A stretch of DNA of 8,244 nt from Thermodesulfobacteriota bacterium (GTDB taxonomy: Bacteria; Desulfobacterota; BSN033; UBA1163): assembly GCA_030024065.1 (NCBI GenBank), contig JASEIE010000184.1, positions 1 to 8,244 on the forward strand, given 5' to 3'. Positions 1 to 6,129 of the stretch are shown here, in pieces. Position 1 is the first letter of the stretch, and each line of letters starts with the position of its first letter. The position numbers and the translations under genes were made by a program. Below the pieces are notes generated by a model. That model was not told the DNA's origin. It saw only the letters and a program-made list of their open reading frames with translations, and did no database searches.

Positions 1-5
1 AACGG

Positions 6-31
6 GCCCTGAACCTAGCATGGTACAGGGC
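6..31. repeat. Strong hairpin, 6 + 3 bp stem
   Basis: GCCCTG (6-11) pairs with CAGGGC (26-31). After a 1x1 A/A mismatch, ACC (13-15) pairs with GGT (22-24) around the loop TAGCAT. No T-run follows on either strand, so it is not a standard intrinsic terminator. It could be a REP-like element, an RNA stabiliser or the end of an element that begins outside the window. Confidence 0.4.
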
Positions 32-39
32 GGGCTTCG

Positions 40-101
40 TAACCGTAACCTTAACTGATTAACCTTAAACCAAACCGGGTTCCCAACCTTAACCTTACCC
101 A
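40..101 (+). repeat. Degenerate TAACCT hexamer repeat
   Basis: Successive six-base units read TAACCG (40), TAACCT (46), TAACTG (52), then a 2-base slip, then TAACCT (60), TAAACC (66), AAACCG (72), GGTTCC (78), CAACCT (84), TAACCT (90) and TACCCA (96). The 6-bp phase holds from 60 to 101 even through the diverged unit at 78. The strand is rich in C and A and poor in G except at that unit. Its function is unknown; it resembles an eroded simple-sequence repeat. Confidence 0.5.
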
Positions 102-129
102 TAAGACTATTTTCATGGTTCGTGCCTAT

Positions 130-196
130 CCCGTATAAACGGGAGGTGACGAACATGTCATGTAGGATTTACCTGATAATATTGAAGGAGGTCTGA
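130..196 (+). promoter_or_regulatory. Leader-like element: hairpin, ribosome binding site and 13-codon ORF
   Basis: CCCGT (130-134) pairs with ACGGG (139-143) around the loop ATAA. The 3' arm runs into a strong ribosome binding site, GGGAGGTG (141-148). Six bases later an ATG (155) opens a 13-codon ORF, MSCRIYLIILKEV, ending in TGA at 194-196. The end of the ORF overlaps the left arm of the inverted repeat at 181-269. The arrangement resembles a translated leader with a partly hidden start, but no plus-strand gene follows, so the target is missing or lost. It may be chance. Confidence 0.22.
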
Positions 197-269
197 TCAG
201 AGAGAGTTCCCGTTGAATTCGCATCCATCAATGAGGAGGTGATGGCAAACTGACCGGGCCTCCTTCAAT
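181..269 (+). repeat. 11-bp perfect inverted repeat enclosing a structured 67-base loop
   Basis: ATTGAAGGAGG (181-191) is exactly complementary to CCTCCTTCAAT (259-269). Inside, CCATCA (225-230) pairs with TGATGG (240-245) and displays ATGAGGAGG in its loop, and GGTC (190-193) can alternatively pair with GACC (252-255). The right arm is followed by TCTTTTAAAAG, so the plus-strand transcript would end the stem in a short U-rich tract. It could be a structured RNA, an attenuator-like element or a protein-binding dyad. I do not recognise it as a known riboswitch class. Confidence 0.35.
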
Positions 270-321
270 TCTTTTAAAAGCAAAAAGGATGCCAAAGTTA
301 AAAAGGCAAATTCTCTTTAGA

Positions 322-338
322 TTTTCAATAATTGAAAA
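322..338. repeat. 17-bp palindrome with a one-base centre
   Basis: TTTTCAAT (322-329) and ATTGAAAA (331-338) are perfect reverse complements around A330. A one-base centre cannot form a tight RNA loop without breaking pairs, so a site for a dimeric DNA-binding protein is the more natural reading. The regulator is unknown and no promoter is evident nearby. Confidence 0.3.
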
Positions 339-366
339 CTCAATAAAAATACGAAAGGGAAAAGAG

Positions 367-417
367 CGGGGTAAAATGAAACACCCCGTGGCAAAATGGG
401 ACAATGGTGAGACAATA
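367..417. mobile_element. Possible remnant of an insertion-sequence end
   Basis: Two copies of the pattern GG(T/C)AAAATG(A/G)(A/G)ACA start at 370 and 390, exactly 20 bases apart. They are followed by two GACAAT copies (400-405 and 411-416). CGGGGT (367-372) pairs with ACCCCG (383-388) around the first copy. Short direct repeats at about 20-base spacing containing CAAAATGGGACA remind me of the multiple terminal repeats of IS21-family elements. No transposase is present, so at most this is a remnant; the family assignment is from memory and weak. Confidence 0.22.
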
Positions 418-471
418 GGAACTTTGCTCTTTGAAGAAATCTAATGGAATATGGGAGACCTCTATTCTAAA

Positions 472-484
472 TTGAATGATTCAA
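472..484. repeat. 13-bp palindrome with a one-base centre
   Basis: TTGAAT (472-477) and ATTCAA (479-484) mirror each other around G478. It is similar in style to the palindrome at 322-338, sharing the TTCAAT/ATTGAA core. A binding site is possible, but so is chance in A+T-rich DNA. Confidence 0.2.
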
Positions 485-518
485 GAGCCTCCTCCTATTA
501 GAGAAAGATCGAAGACAG

Positions 519-543
519 AAAAAGCAGAATCGTCACAGGTTCT
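519..543 (-). terminator. Weak terminator-like hairpin after the crotonase gene
   Basis: On the minus strand AGAACC (543-538) can pair with GATTCT (531-526) with one C/A mismatch around a 6-base loop. It is followed by GC and then five T residues (523-519). It lies 45 bases past the stop codon of the last operon gene, where a terminator would be expected. The stem is short and A+T-rich, so termination would be inefficient; a Rho-dependent end is equally possible. Confidence 0.3.
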
Positions 544-588
544 GGTTCACAATTGAAACCTAAACATCCTCTGTTTATAAATTTCGGG

Positions 589-1350
589 TTATTCCTTTCT
601 TTTCGCAAAATCTTCTAGCTTTTCCTGTCGGTCAGCCGTAGAAACCGTTGCCAGACAGCCTTCTATCTCATAGTCCATGAGAGCTTCGAGACTAACCTCC
701 GAGGCCATATTTAACCCCTTCTTGATGATATTAATGGAAAAGGCTGAATTTTCAGCGATCTTTTTGGCCATTGCTTTGGCTGTAGCCATCAGCTCATTGT
801 CCGGAACGGTCTTGTTGACAAGGCCAATTCGTTCCGCCTCTTTGCCGTCGATATATTCACACGTAAAGAGAAGTTCTTTCGCCTTACCGGGTCCAACAAA
901 ATCCTGGAGCAGACGCATCGCCCCGCCCGTCACCGAAGAGGAAACTTTAGCCTCAGGAGAGCCAAATTTTCCACTCTCTCCGGCTATACGAATATCGCAT
1001 GCAAGAGCTAATTCATACCCTGAACCGAGGGCGTAGCCATTAACCGCTGCGATGGTCGGTTTTGGAAAACGAATCAGCACTCTTGATATCTCCTGAAGAT
1101 GGACGAGATAGTCCCGGTATGCAGTAAGCGTCCTTCCTTTTGAATCCTTCAAATCCGCGCCGGTTGAGAACGCTCTCCCTTCCCCAGTGATAATCAGCAC
1201 TTTTATGTTCGGATCGTCCCTTACATCGTGCAAGGCACTGCGAAAATCCAGCCATAACTGCTTATTCATGGCGTTCATAACTTTGGGACGGTTTAGCTTT
1301 ATAGTGGCTACGTTTTCTTCCTTTTCATAGAGGATGCATTCAAATTCCAT
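589..1350 (-). CDS. Enoyl-CoA hydratase/isomerase family protein (crotonase superfamily)
   Basis: This cytoplasmic crotonase-fold enzyme is expected to act on a CoA thioester, most simply adding water across a 2,3-double bond. With the start chosen here it has 253 residues, close to the usual 255-260. The first oxyanion-hole stretch RAFSTGADLKD lies at about 59-69 and the second, NGYALGSGYELALACD, at 104-119. Both glutamates equivalent to Glu144 and Glu164 of rat mitochondrial hydratase are present, as E113 in GYELAL and E133 in GSPEAKV, exactly 20 residues apart. This supports true hydratase chemistry rather than a degenerate homologue. AAAGGAG sits 7 bases before the ATG at 1350. An in-frame ATG at 1368 overlaps the upstream stop codon as TAATG but has only a poor ribosome site; another lies at 1353. 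It is the last gene of the operon, just behind the acyl-CoA synthetase. Isomerase or lyase activity cannot be excluded. Confidence 0.9.
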   Translation of the reverse strand: MEFECILYEKEENVATIKLNRPKVMNAMNKQLWLDFRSALHDVRDDPNIKVLIITGEGRAFSTGADLKDSKGRTLTAYRDYLVHLQEISRVLIRFPKPTIAAVNGYALGSGYELALACDIRIAGESGKFGSPEAKVSSSVTGGAMRLLQDFVGPGKAKELLFTCEYIDGKEAERIGLVNKTVPDNELMATAKAMAKKIAENSAFSINIIKKGLNMASEVSLEALMDYEIEGCLATVSTADRQEKLEDFAKRKE

Positions 1351-1367
1351 CATTTTTCTCCTTTCCA

Positions 1368-3509
1368 TTACCTAGTTAAAATTTCCGTTAAAATGACTCG
1401 AGAGTCAACAATGGAAGCCTCCTTTTCATGAACAATGATGGGATTCAAATCGATCTCCTGGATCTCTGGATGTTCGATCACCATCTGTGAAACTTTTCCA
1501 ATGATATCTTTGATTGCATTGATATCTTTGGGTGTTTTCCCTCTGATGCCTGTCAGAATCCTATATCCCTTAATACTCTCCACCATTTCATTAATATCTT
1601 CTTTCCCAAGCGGGGCGACTCTAAATGAAACATCTTTCATGACTTCAACAAATATGCCCCCAAGGCCGAACATAAGTACAGGTCCAAATTGACGGTCCCG
1701 AATCATCCCAACGATACACTCCTGCCCCGGAGGGGCCATGGGTGAAATGAGTATCCCGAGGATTCTTGAACGTTGAGTCACCTTTTCTGCGCTTTTTAAA
1801 ATTTCCTCGAAGGCCCCTTCCACCTGATGTTGTTCTACCCCCAACTTCACACCTCCCGCATCCGATTTGTGGATGATGTCAGGAGATACCACTTTCATGG
1901 CAACGGGACATCCCATCTCCTTGGCCACTCTCGTTGCTTCCCCTGGATCCCGGGCCAATCTGGCTTCAGGCAATTTAATCCCGTATCCACTCAATAATTC
2001 CCTGGATTCCGTTTCGAGTAAGTTATTTCTTCCCTGTTCTCGCACTCCTTTGAAAATGGCGCTGACAGGAGGCCGGGGTTTGGGAACCCCCTCAGGTATT
2101 TTCATCCCCTTTATTTTCCCCTTATTATGTGCATATTCCATCAGGGCTCCCAGACACTGGGCTATACGTTCTGAAGAGTCAAAGACCGGTATACCATGGG
2201 ATTTAAGAATTTCAAGGGATGGTATTGGCTCGCGGGCAAAGCTGGTGTTAACGAATAATGGTTTCTTATATTTTTGGACCAACTCAACCAATTCTTGAGA
2301 CGTTTGTTCTTCTAATTTTCCCACATGGGAAGCAATAATATCTTTGAAGCCCCCGAAAAACCCGGTGATAAAAAGAGCATCGATCTGGTCATCCTCCATA
2401 CATACCTTGCAGCATTCTGTAATCATATGGGGATTCTCTTCCGCAGTTCCTCCATAATCGATGGGATTGTGGGTTGGCATCCCTTCGAGTAAGAAGGGCC
2501 TCATTTTTTCTTGAGTTGGCTTGGATAAAATAGGGACCTCGATTCCGTATTTCTCGGCATTATCTGCGGCAATAGAGTTATCACCCCCCCCTTCGGATAG
2601 AATGGCCACTCGATTACCCTTGGGGAGAGGAGAACGGCTGAAGACATCCGCCATGTCAAACAATTCGTCAACATTCGAAACCCGTGTGATTCCCACCTGT
2701 CTGAATGCCGCATCCACAATGAGATCATCTCCTGCCAATGAACCTGTGTGTGAAGCCGAGGCTCTGGCGCCCGCTCCTGTTCGCCCTACCTTCAAAGCAA
2801 CAATAGGTTTCTGTTTAATTGTTTCCCGAGCAACACGAACCAGCTCACTGCCTTCCTTGATCCCTTCCAGATATAACATGATTGCTTTTGTGTCAGGATC
2901 ATCTTTCAGATAATCGATGTACTCATGAAATTTGACGCCAACCGCATTTCCAGCACTGATGATTTTACTGAAACCGGTTTCCTTCATTTTGGCATAGTGG
3001 GTGAGCGAATCAATCACGTTCCCACTTTGGGCGATGACGGAAAGGCCCCCTTTTTTCAGAGGGGGAACCCCGAGAAGGTTCATGCTTGCTGAAGCACTAA
3101 ACATGCCACTGCAGTTCGGGCCGATGAGATTCGCTCCCGCTTTAGAAGCCATCTCCAACATTTCAGCCTCGATCCTTTTCCCCTCTTCCCCGGTCTCACC
3201 AAGACCTGCTGTAATAATAATGATACCCTTTGCTCCCATTTTGATACTGTCGGCCACTGCCGAAGTAAGAAAACGTGGTGCAACCACAACCATTACTAAA
3301 TCCACCTGTTTATTCACATCGATAATAGTTGGATAGGCCTTTCTCCCGAAGAGTTCACTCCTTTTCGGATTAATAAGGTATATCTCTCCCTGATACCCTC
3401 CCTCTATCAGGCTCCTGGTCCTCCGTTCTGCAGCCTTCCCAGGAACCTCTGATGCTCCAATCACCGCAACCGAACCAGGATTAAATATTTTTTCCAATGA
3501 TTTTTCCAC
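1368..3509 (-). CDS. Acyl-CoA synthetase, ADP-forming type (acetate-CoA ligase family, fused alpha-beta)
   Basis: This enzyme is predicted to join an organic acid to CoA with ATP giving ADP and phosphate, a reversible and cheaper activation than the AMP-forming route. Its 713 residues follow the family order. A CoA-binding Rossmann domain covers about 5-130 (FNPGSVAVIGAS near the start, LIGPNCSGMF at 128-137). Succinyl-CoA-ligase-like domains cover about 150-460 with SHTGSLAG at 253-260, where H254 is the expected phosphorylated histidine. A C-terminal ATP-grasp domain covers about 490-710 with HKSDAGGVKLGV (547-558), FGPVLMFGLGGIFVEV (608-623) and EIDLNP (685-690). The start is GTG, preceded by GGGAGGG five bases upstream; the ATG two bases further up is out of frame. 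It begins 41 bases after the permease, so the imported acid is its likely substrate (inference). The substrate acid is not evident from the sequence. Confidence 0.92.
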   Translation of the reverse strand: MEKSLEKIFNPGSVAVIGASEVPGKAAERRTRSLIEGGYQGEIYLINPKRSELFGRKAYPTIIDVNKQVDLVMVVVAPRFLTSAVADSIKMGAKGIIIITAGLGETGEEGKRIEAEMLEMASKAGANLIGPNCSGMFSASASMNLLGVPPLKKGGLSVIAQSGNVIDSLTHYAKMKETGFSKIISAGNAVGVKFHEYIDYLKDDPDTKAIMLYLEGIKEGSELVRVARETIKQKPIVALKVGRTGAGARASASHTGSLAGDDLIVDAAFRQVGITRVSNVDELFDMADVFSRSPLPKGNRVAILSEGGGDNSIAADNAEKYGIEVPILSKPTQEKMRPFLLEGMPTHNPIDYGGTAEENPHMITECCKVCMEDDQIDALFITGFFGGFKDIIASHVGKLEEQTSQELVELVQKYKKPLFVNTSFAREPIPSLEILKSHGIPVFDSSERIAQCLGALMEYAHNKGKIKGMKIPEGVPKPRPPVSAIFKGVREQGRNNLLETESRELLSGYGIKLPEARLARDPGEATRVAKEMGCPVAMKVVSPDIIHKSDAGGVKLGVEQHQVEGAFEEILKSAEKVTQRSRILGILISPMAPPGQECIVGMIRDRQFGPVLMFGLGGIFVEVMKDVSFRVAPLGKEDINEMVESIKGYRILTGIRGKTPKDINAIKDIIGKVSQMVIEHPEIQEIDLNPIIVHEKEASIVDSRVILTEILTR

Positions 3510-3550
3510 ATAGCCCTCCCTGTTTCATTTTACGAGTTTATACCCTTCCT

Positions 3551-5554
3551 TTATGTCATCTGGACAGGTGAAACTGCCTCCTTCGTCACAGCCTCTCTCT
3601 TTCGTCTCATTCTTTGAGATAAATAAACGATTCCGAAAAGGAAGAGGCCTACGAGATCTGTGACTAACCCTGGCTTGATGAGGAGAAAAGAAGTGATTAA
3701 TAAAAGAATTCTTTCATAAAAGGTTGTTCTAATAAAAAGGCAATTTTGGACCCCCGCAGCCAGGCAGTATACACCAAAAGTTGCTGACAGCGTTGCAAAG
3801 ATCACTTTGTGGACCGGACCGGTCATCAGGAGTTCAGGACCATAAATAAACATAAAGGGAACGATATACCCGGCAATCCCCAACTGAAAGGCGGTGACTC
3901 CTGTTTTCATCGGGTTGGAACCAGCGATCCCGGCCCCAGCATAGGCGGCCAGGGCTACCGGGGGTGTGATGTCCGCCCTCGTCCCAAAATAGAAGATGAA
4001 GAGATGGGCTGCAATGGCTACCACCCCAAGCTTGATGAGCGCAGGGGCCACAAGTGCAGAGATGATAATATATTGTGCAGTGGTTGGAACTCCCATCCCC
4101 AATGCCAGACAGGCGATCATGGTGAATGGCAGTGCCAACAGCAGGGTCCCCCCTGAGAGGTCCACAATCAGTGAGGAGAACTTCAGGCCCAGCCCGGTCA
4201 TGGTAATGGACCCGATGATGATGCCCGCGGCAGCGCAAGCAGCAGCCACTTCCACAGAACCAATGGCACCCTCTTTTAACGCCTCAAAAATCTCCCTAAG
4301 GCTCATTCGGGTGTGCTTCCTGATATAGCTGCAACCGATGGTCGCCAGAATCGCCCAGAAGACTGCCCTCTCGGGTGAGAAATTGAGCATTAGAAAATAG
4401 ATGAGAAGGAAGATGGAAATGAGGTGATGTCCTCCATTGAGTAGTGTCTCTTTAAAACTGGGTAGGTCTATCCTGGGGATTCCTTTGATTCCCATCATGA
4501 TAGCCTTAAAATGGACCTGCATGAAGATGGCGAAAAAGGAGAGCACCGCAGGGATTGCTGCGGCAATACAAACTTTGATGTATGGGATCCCGAGAAACTC
4601 CGCAATGAGAAAAGCGGCTGCACCCATGATGGGTGGCATGATCTGTCCCATGGTAGAAGCCGAGGCTTCTACTGCTCCGGCAAAATGGGGAGGATAACCC
4701 GTTTTCTTCATAAGAGGGATGGTGAATGCTCCTGTGGTTACCGTATTAGCTACGGAACTGCCTGAGATCATTCCGAAGAAACAACTGGAAACGACCGCTG
4801 CCTTTGCAGGTCCTCCTCTTGTCCACCCGGTGACGCTGAAGGCCAGGTCAGTGAAGAATTTTCCGGCCCCTGACTTTTGAAGGATTGCACCATAGAGGAT
4901 GAACAAAAAGATAAAGTTGGCCGAAACGCCCAGGGGGACCCCGAAGACCCCGTCCGTGGAGAGAGCCAGATACGTAGAAAGCCTCTTGATACTATACCCT
5001 TTATGGATCAAGAATTCGGGCAGGTATGGACCGAGCAGGGCATAGAGTAAAAAGCAGATGGCCACAATGGGAACGGGCCATCCGGTCGATCTTCTTGCGG
5101 CCTCAAGGATAAGAAGGATGAGCGTTGTCCCGATGATCACGTCCACATCGAGAAACCTTCCGGCCCTGTTCATGATGTCATAAGAATTGATGCAGATCCA
5201 GATGCAGATGCCGGCCGAGATCAGCCAGAAGGCGAGATCAAAAAGGCTGGGCCTCTGTTTTGGAGAGATCCTTTTGGAAAAGGGATAGAGGATGAAGATC
5301 AGAGAGGACATAAATCCCCAGTGGATGGCTCGATGATCTAAAGCAAAAAAGGGGTGGAAATAAGCATAGAAGAGGTGATAGAGAGAGGCACTGATAGCGA
5401 TGATCGCCACTCCCGCACCTATGGGGCCGGAGAGGTCTCTCTTCTTTTCAAACCTCTCCATCACCTCCTTGGCTCTAAGCTGGTTCTCTTGATCTTCGCC
5501 TAACCCTTCGTCTCTTTTGAGGTTCTCTCCCATTGATCCTCTTTTTCTTGTCAT
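3551..5554 (-). CDS. TRAP transporter permease, TAXI type, fused 4TM/12TM subunits
   Basis: This integral membrane protein joins the small (DctQ-like) and large (DctM-like) subunits of a TRAP transporter and uses an ion gradient to import the substrate delivered by the binding protein. It has 667 residues with the chosen start. A charged cytoplasmic N-terminus of about 40 residues is followed by hydrophobic segments near 43-65, 78-92, 107-125, 137-155 and 159-179, then the large subunit. Family hallmarks are the GGPAKAAVVSS to SGSSVANTVTTG region (247-275), LGMGVPTTAQYII (485-497) and FGTRADITPPVALAAYAGAG (523-542) with GSNPMKTG after it. Two further hydrophobic segments lie near the C-terminus (about 583-605 and 613-647). 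The ATG at 5554 overlaps the stop of the DUF1850 gene as TAATG, implying coupled translation, with AAGGA upstream. ATGs at 5578 and 5533 are alternatives; the latter has a good AGAGGA site. Confidence 0.93.
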   Translation of the reverse strand: MTRKRGSMGENLKRDEGLGEDQENQLRAKEVMERFEKKRDLSGPIGAGVAIIAISASLYHLFYAYFHPFFALDHRAIHWGFMSSLIFILYPFSKRISPKQRPSLFDLAFWLISAGICIWICINSYDIMNRAGRFLDVDVIIGTTLILLILEAARRSTGWPVPIVAICFLLYALLGPYLPEFLIHKGYSIKRLSTYLALSTDGVFGVPLGVSANFIFLFILYGAILQKSGAGKFFTDLAFSVTGWTRGGPAKAAVVSSCFFGMISGSSVANTVTTGAFTIPLMKKTGYPPHFAGAVEASASTMGQIMPPIMGAAAFLIAEFLGIPYIKVCIAAAIPAVLSFFAIFMQVHFKAIMMGIKGIPRIDLPSFKETLLNGGHHLISIFLLIYFLMLNFSPERAVFWAILATIGCSYIRKHTRMSLREIFEALKEGAIGSVEVAAACAAAGIIIGSITMTGLGLKFSSLIVDLSGGTLLLALPFTMIACLALGMGVPTTAQYIIISALVAPALIKLGVVAIAAHLFIFYFGTRADITPPVALAAYAGAGIAGSNPMKTGVTAFQLGIAGYIVPFMFIYGPELLMTGPVHKVIFATLSATFGVYCLAAGVQNCLFIRTTFYERILLLITSFLLIKPGLVTDLVGLFLFGIVYLSQRMRRKREAVTKEAVSPVQMT

Positions 5555-6042
5555 TATCGGTTCCTTGGTCCGACCCATATCTTCAACAGCTCGCCACCCC
5601 TTGCGATTTCCCTCAGTGGGACGTTTACCCCATTAAAGATGAAGGTATGATTTGCAACCCTTCCCACCCTTAGAAGGAGAGAAGGAAAATGACGTCTGAA
5701 AAGCACCTTTATCTTTCCGTCCTCGATATTGATGGATGCCTTCTCCCAATTCATGAATTCCAGTCCTGCTCCGTACCAATCGAAATTTTCTTCGATGAGG
5801 ATCATTTCACCGCTTATGCCTATTTCGAAAATGTCATGAACCGGAGTTTTGTCGGACGAATGGATATAATGGATGTAAAAGCGGTCTCCTGGTTTGGCCG
5901 GAAAATCAAGTAAGATCTTCTCTCTCTCCAGACTCTCCACTCGAACGGAAAAGAGGGGGGCATTCTCCCCATAACAAAGCAGTGATATTCCAAGAATTAA
6001 AGAGGTAACAAAGAAGATATGAAATGGTTTATTCATCTTCAT
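5554..6042 (-). CDS. DUF1850 family exported protein, TAXI-TRAP associated
   Basis: This protein of 162 residues starts with a short basic tip and a hydrophobic stretch (about 8-23) ending in CYGENAP, a likely signal peptide or membrane anchor. The mature part would face the periplasm. The cysteine does not sit in a proper lipobox, so lipoprotein status is unlikely. The segment FYIHYIHSSDKTPVHDIFEI (56-75), followed by ENFDWYGAGLEF (85-96), matches the DUF1850 pattern of a histidine-serine motif, a lysine-threonine-proline motif and a later GAGL. Members of this family are typically encoded beside TAXI-type TRAP genes, as here between binding protein and permease, but their role is unknown. 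An accessory part in transport is plausible. The ATG at 6042 has GAAGGTAG about 9 bases upstream; the ATG two codons later is an alternative. Confidence 0.8.
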   Translation of the reverse strand: MKMNKPFHIFFVTSLILGISLLCYGENAPLFSVRVESLEREKILLDFPAKPGDRFYIHYIHSSDKTPVHDIFEIGISGEMILIEENFDWYGAGLEFMNWEKASINIEDGKIKVLFRRHFPSLLLRVGRVANHTFIFNGVNVPLREIARGGELLKIWVGPRNR

Positions 6043-6066
6043 TTATATCTACCTTCGGTAAGAGAA

Positions 6067-6108
6067 GGGAAAGGATAACCGTAGGAAACCTTTTGGCCAG
6101 CCTTTCCC
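6067..6108 (-). promoter_or_regulatory. Intercistronic stem-loop after the binding-protein gene
   Basis: GGGAAAGG (6067-6074) and CCTTTCCC (6101-6108) form a perfect 8-bp stem around 26 bases, in the 87-base gap between the binding-protein and DUF1850 genes. On the minus strand it is followed by TTCTCTT, only partly T-rich. Such elements after a binding-protein gene often protect its mRNA or reduce downstream transcription, so that the binding protein is made in excess over the permease. An inner alternative pairing of GGAAA with TTTCC is possible. The role here is inference. Confidence 0.4.
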
Positions 6109-6129
6109 CTTAATGAATGATTCTCTTTT

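Larger units (their letters stand above)
1..588. other. Non-coding, repeat- and hairpin-rich region downstream of the operon
   Basis: This 588-base stretch has no ORF that looks like a protein gene on either strand. It is A+T-rich from about 265 onward. It holds separately listed items: a hairpin (6-31), a hexamer-like repeat (40-101), a small hairpin plus a 13-codon ORF (130-196), a long-range inverted repeat (181-269), palindromes at 322-338 and 472-484, direct repeats at 370-403 and a terminator-like hairpin (519-543). Because the operon to its right runs leftward, this is its 3' flank. The density of repeats suggests an old insertion or recombination site, which is inference. Confidence 0.6.

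Noticed and set aside
235..253. Mini-ORF ATG GCA AAC TGA behind AGGAGGTG
   Set aside because: The ATG directly abuts the ribosome site with no spacing and the frame has three codons; it is not supportable as a gene.
1..588. CRISPR array, tRNA or known riboswitch
   Set aside because: No regularly spaced 25-35-base repeats, no cloverleaf with a GTTCRANNC loop and no riboswitch consensus that I recognise were found.
677..1036. Plus-strand open frame of 119 codons
   Set aside because: It lies wholly antisense to the crotonase gene and its translation shows no family motif. The same holds for the other plus-strand frames overlapping the operon genes (for example 1867-2298, 2521-2913, 3996-4328 and 7547-8023).
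3524..3536. 13-base match GTAAAATGAAACA shared with 371-383, suggesting a second element end
   Set aside because: A single A-rich 13-base match between strands is expected by chance in a window of this size, and the flanking bases do not match.
3834..4238. Minus-strand frame of 134 codons inside the permease gene
   Set aside because: It is an out-of-phase reading of the permease; the product is histidine- and glycine-rich with no domain, while the permease frame carries the conserved TRAP motifs.
5970..5978. Lipoprotein processing site at cysteine 23 of the DUF1850 protein
   Set aside because: The residues before the cysteine are S-L-L, which lack the small residue required next to the cysteine in a lipobox.
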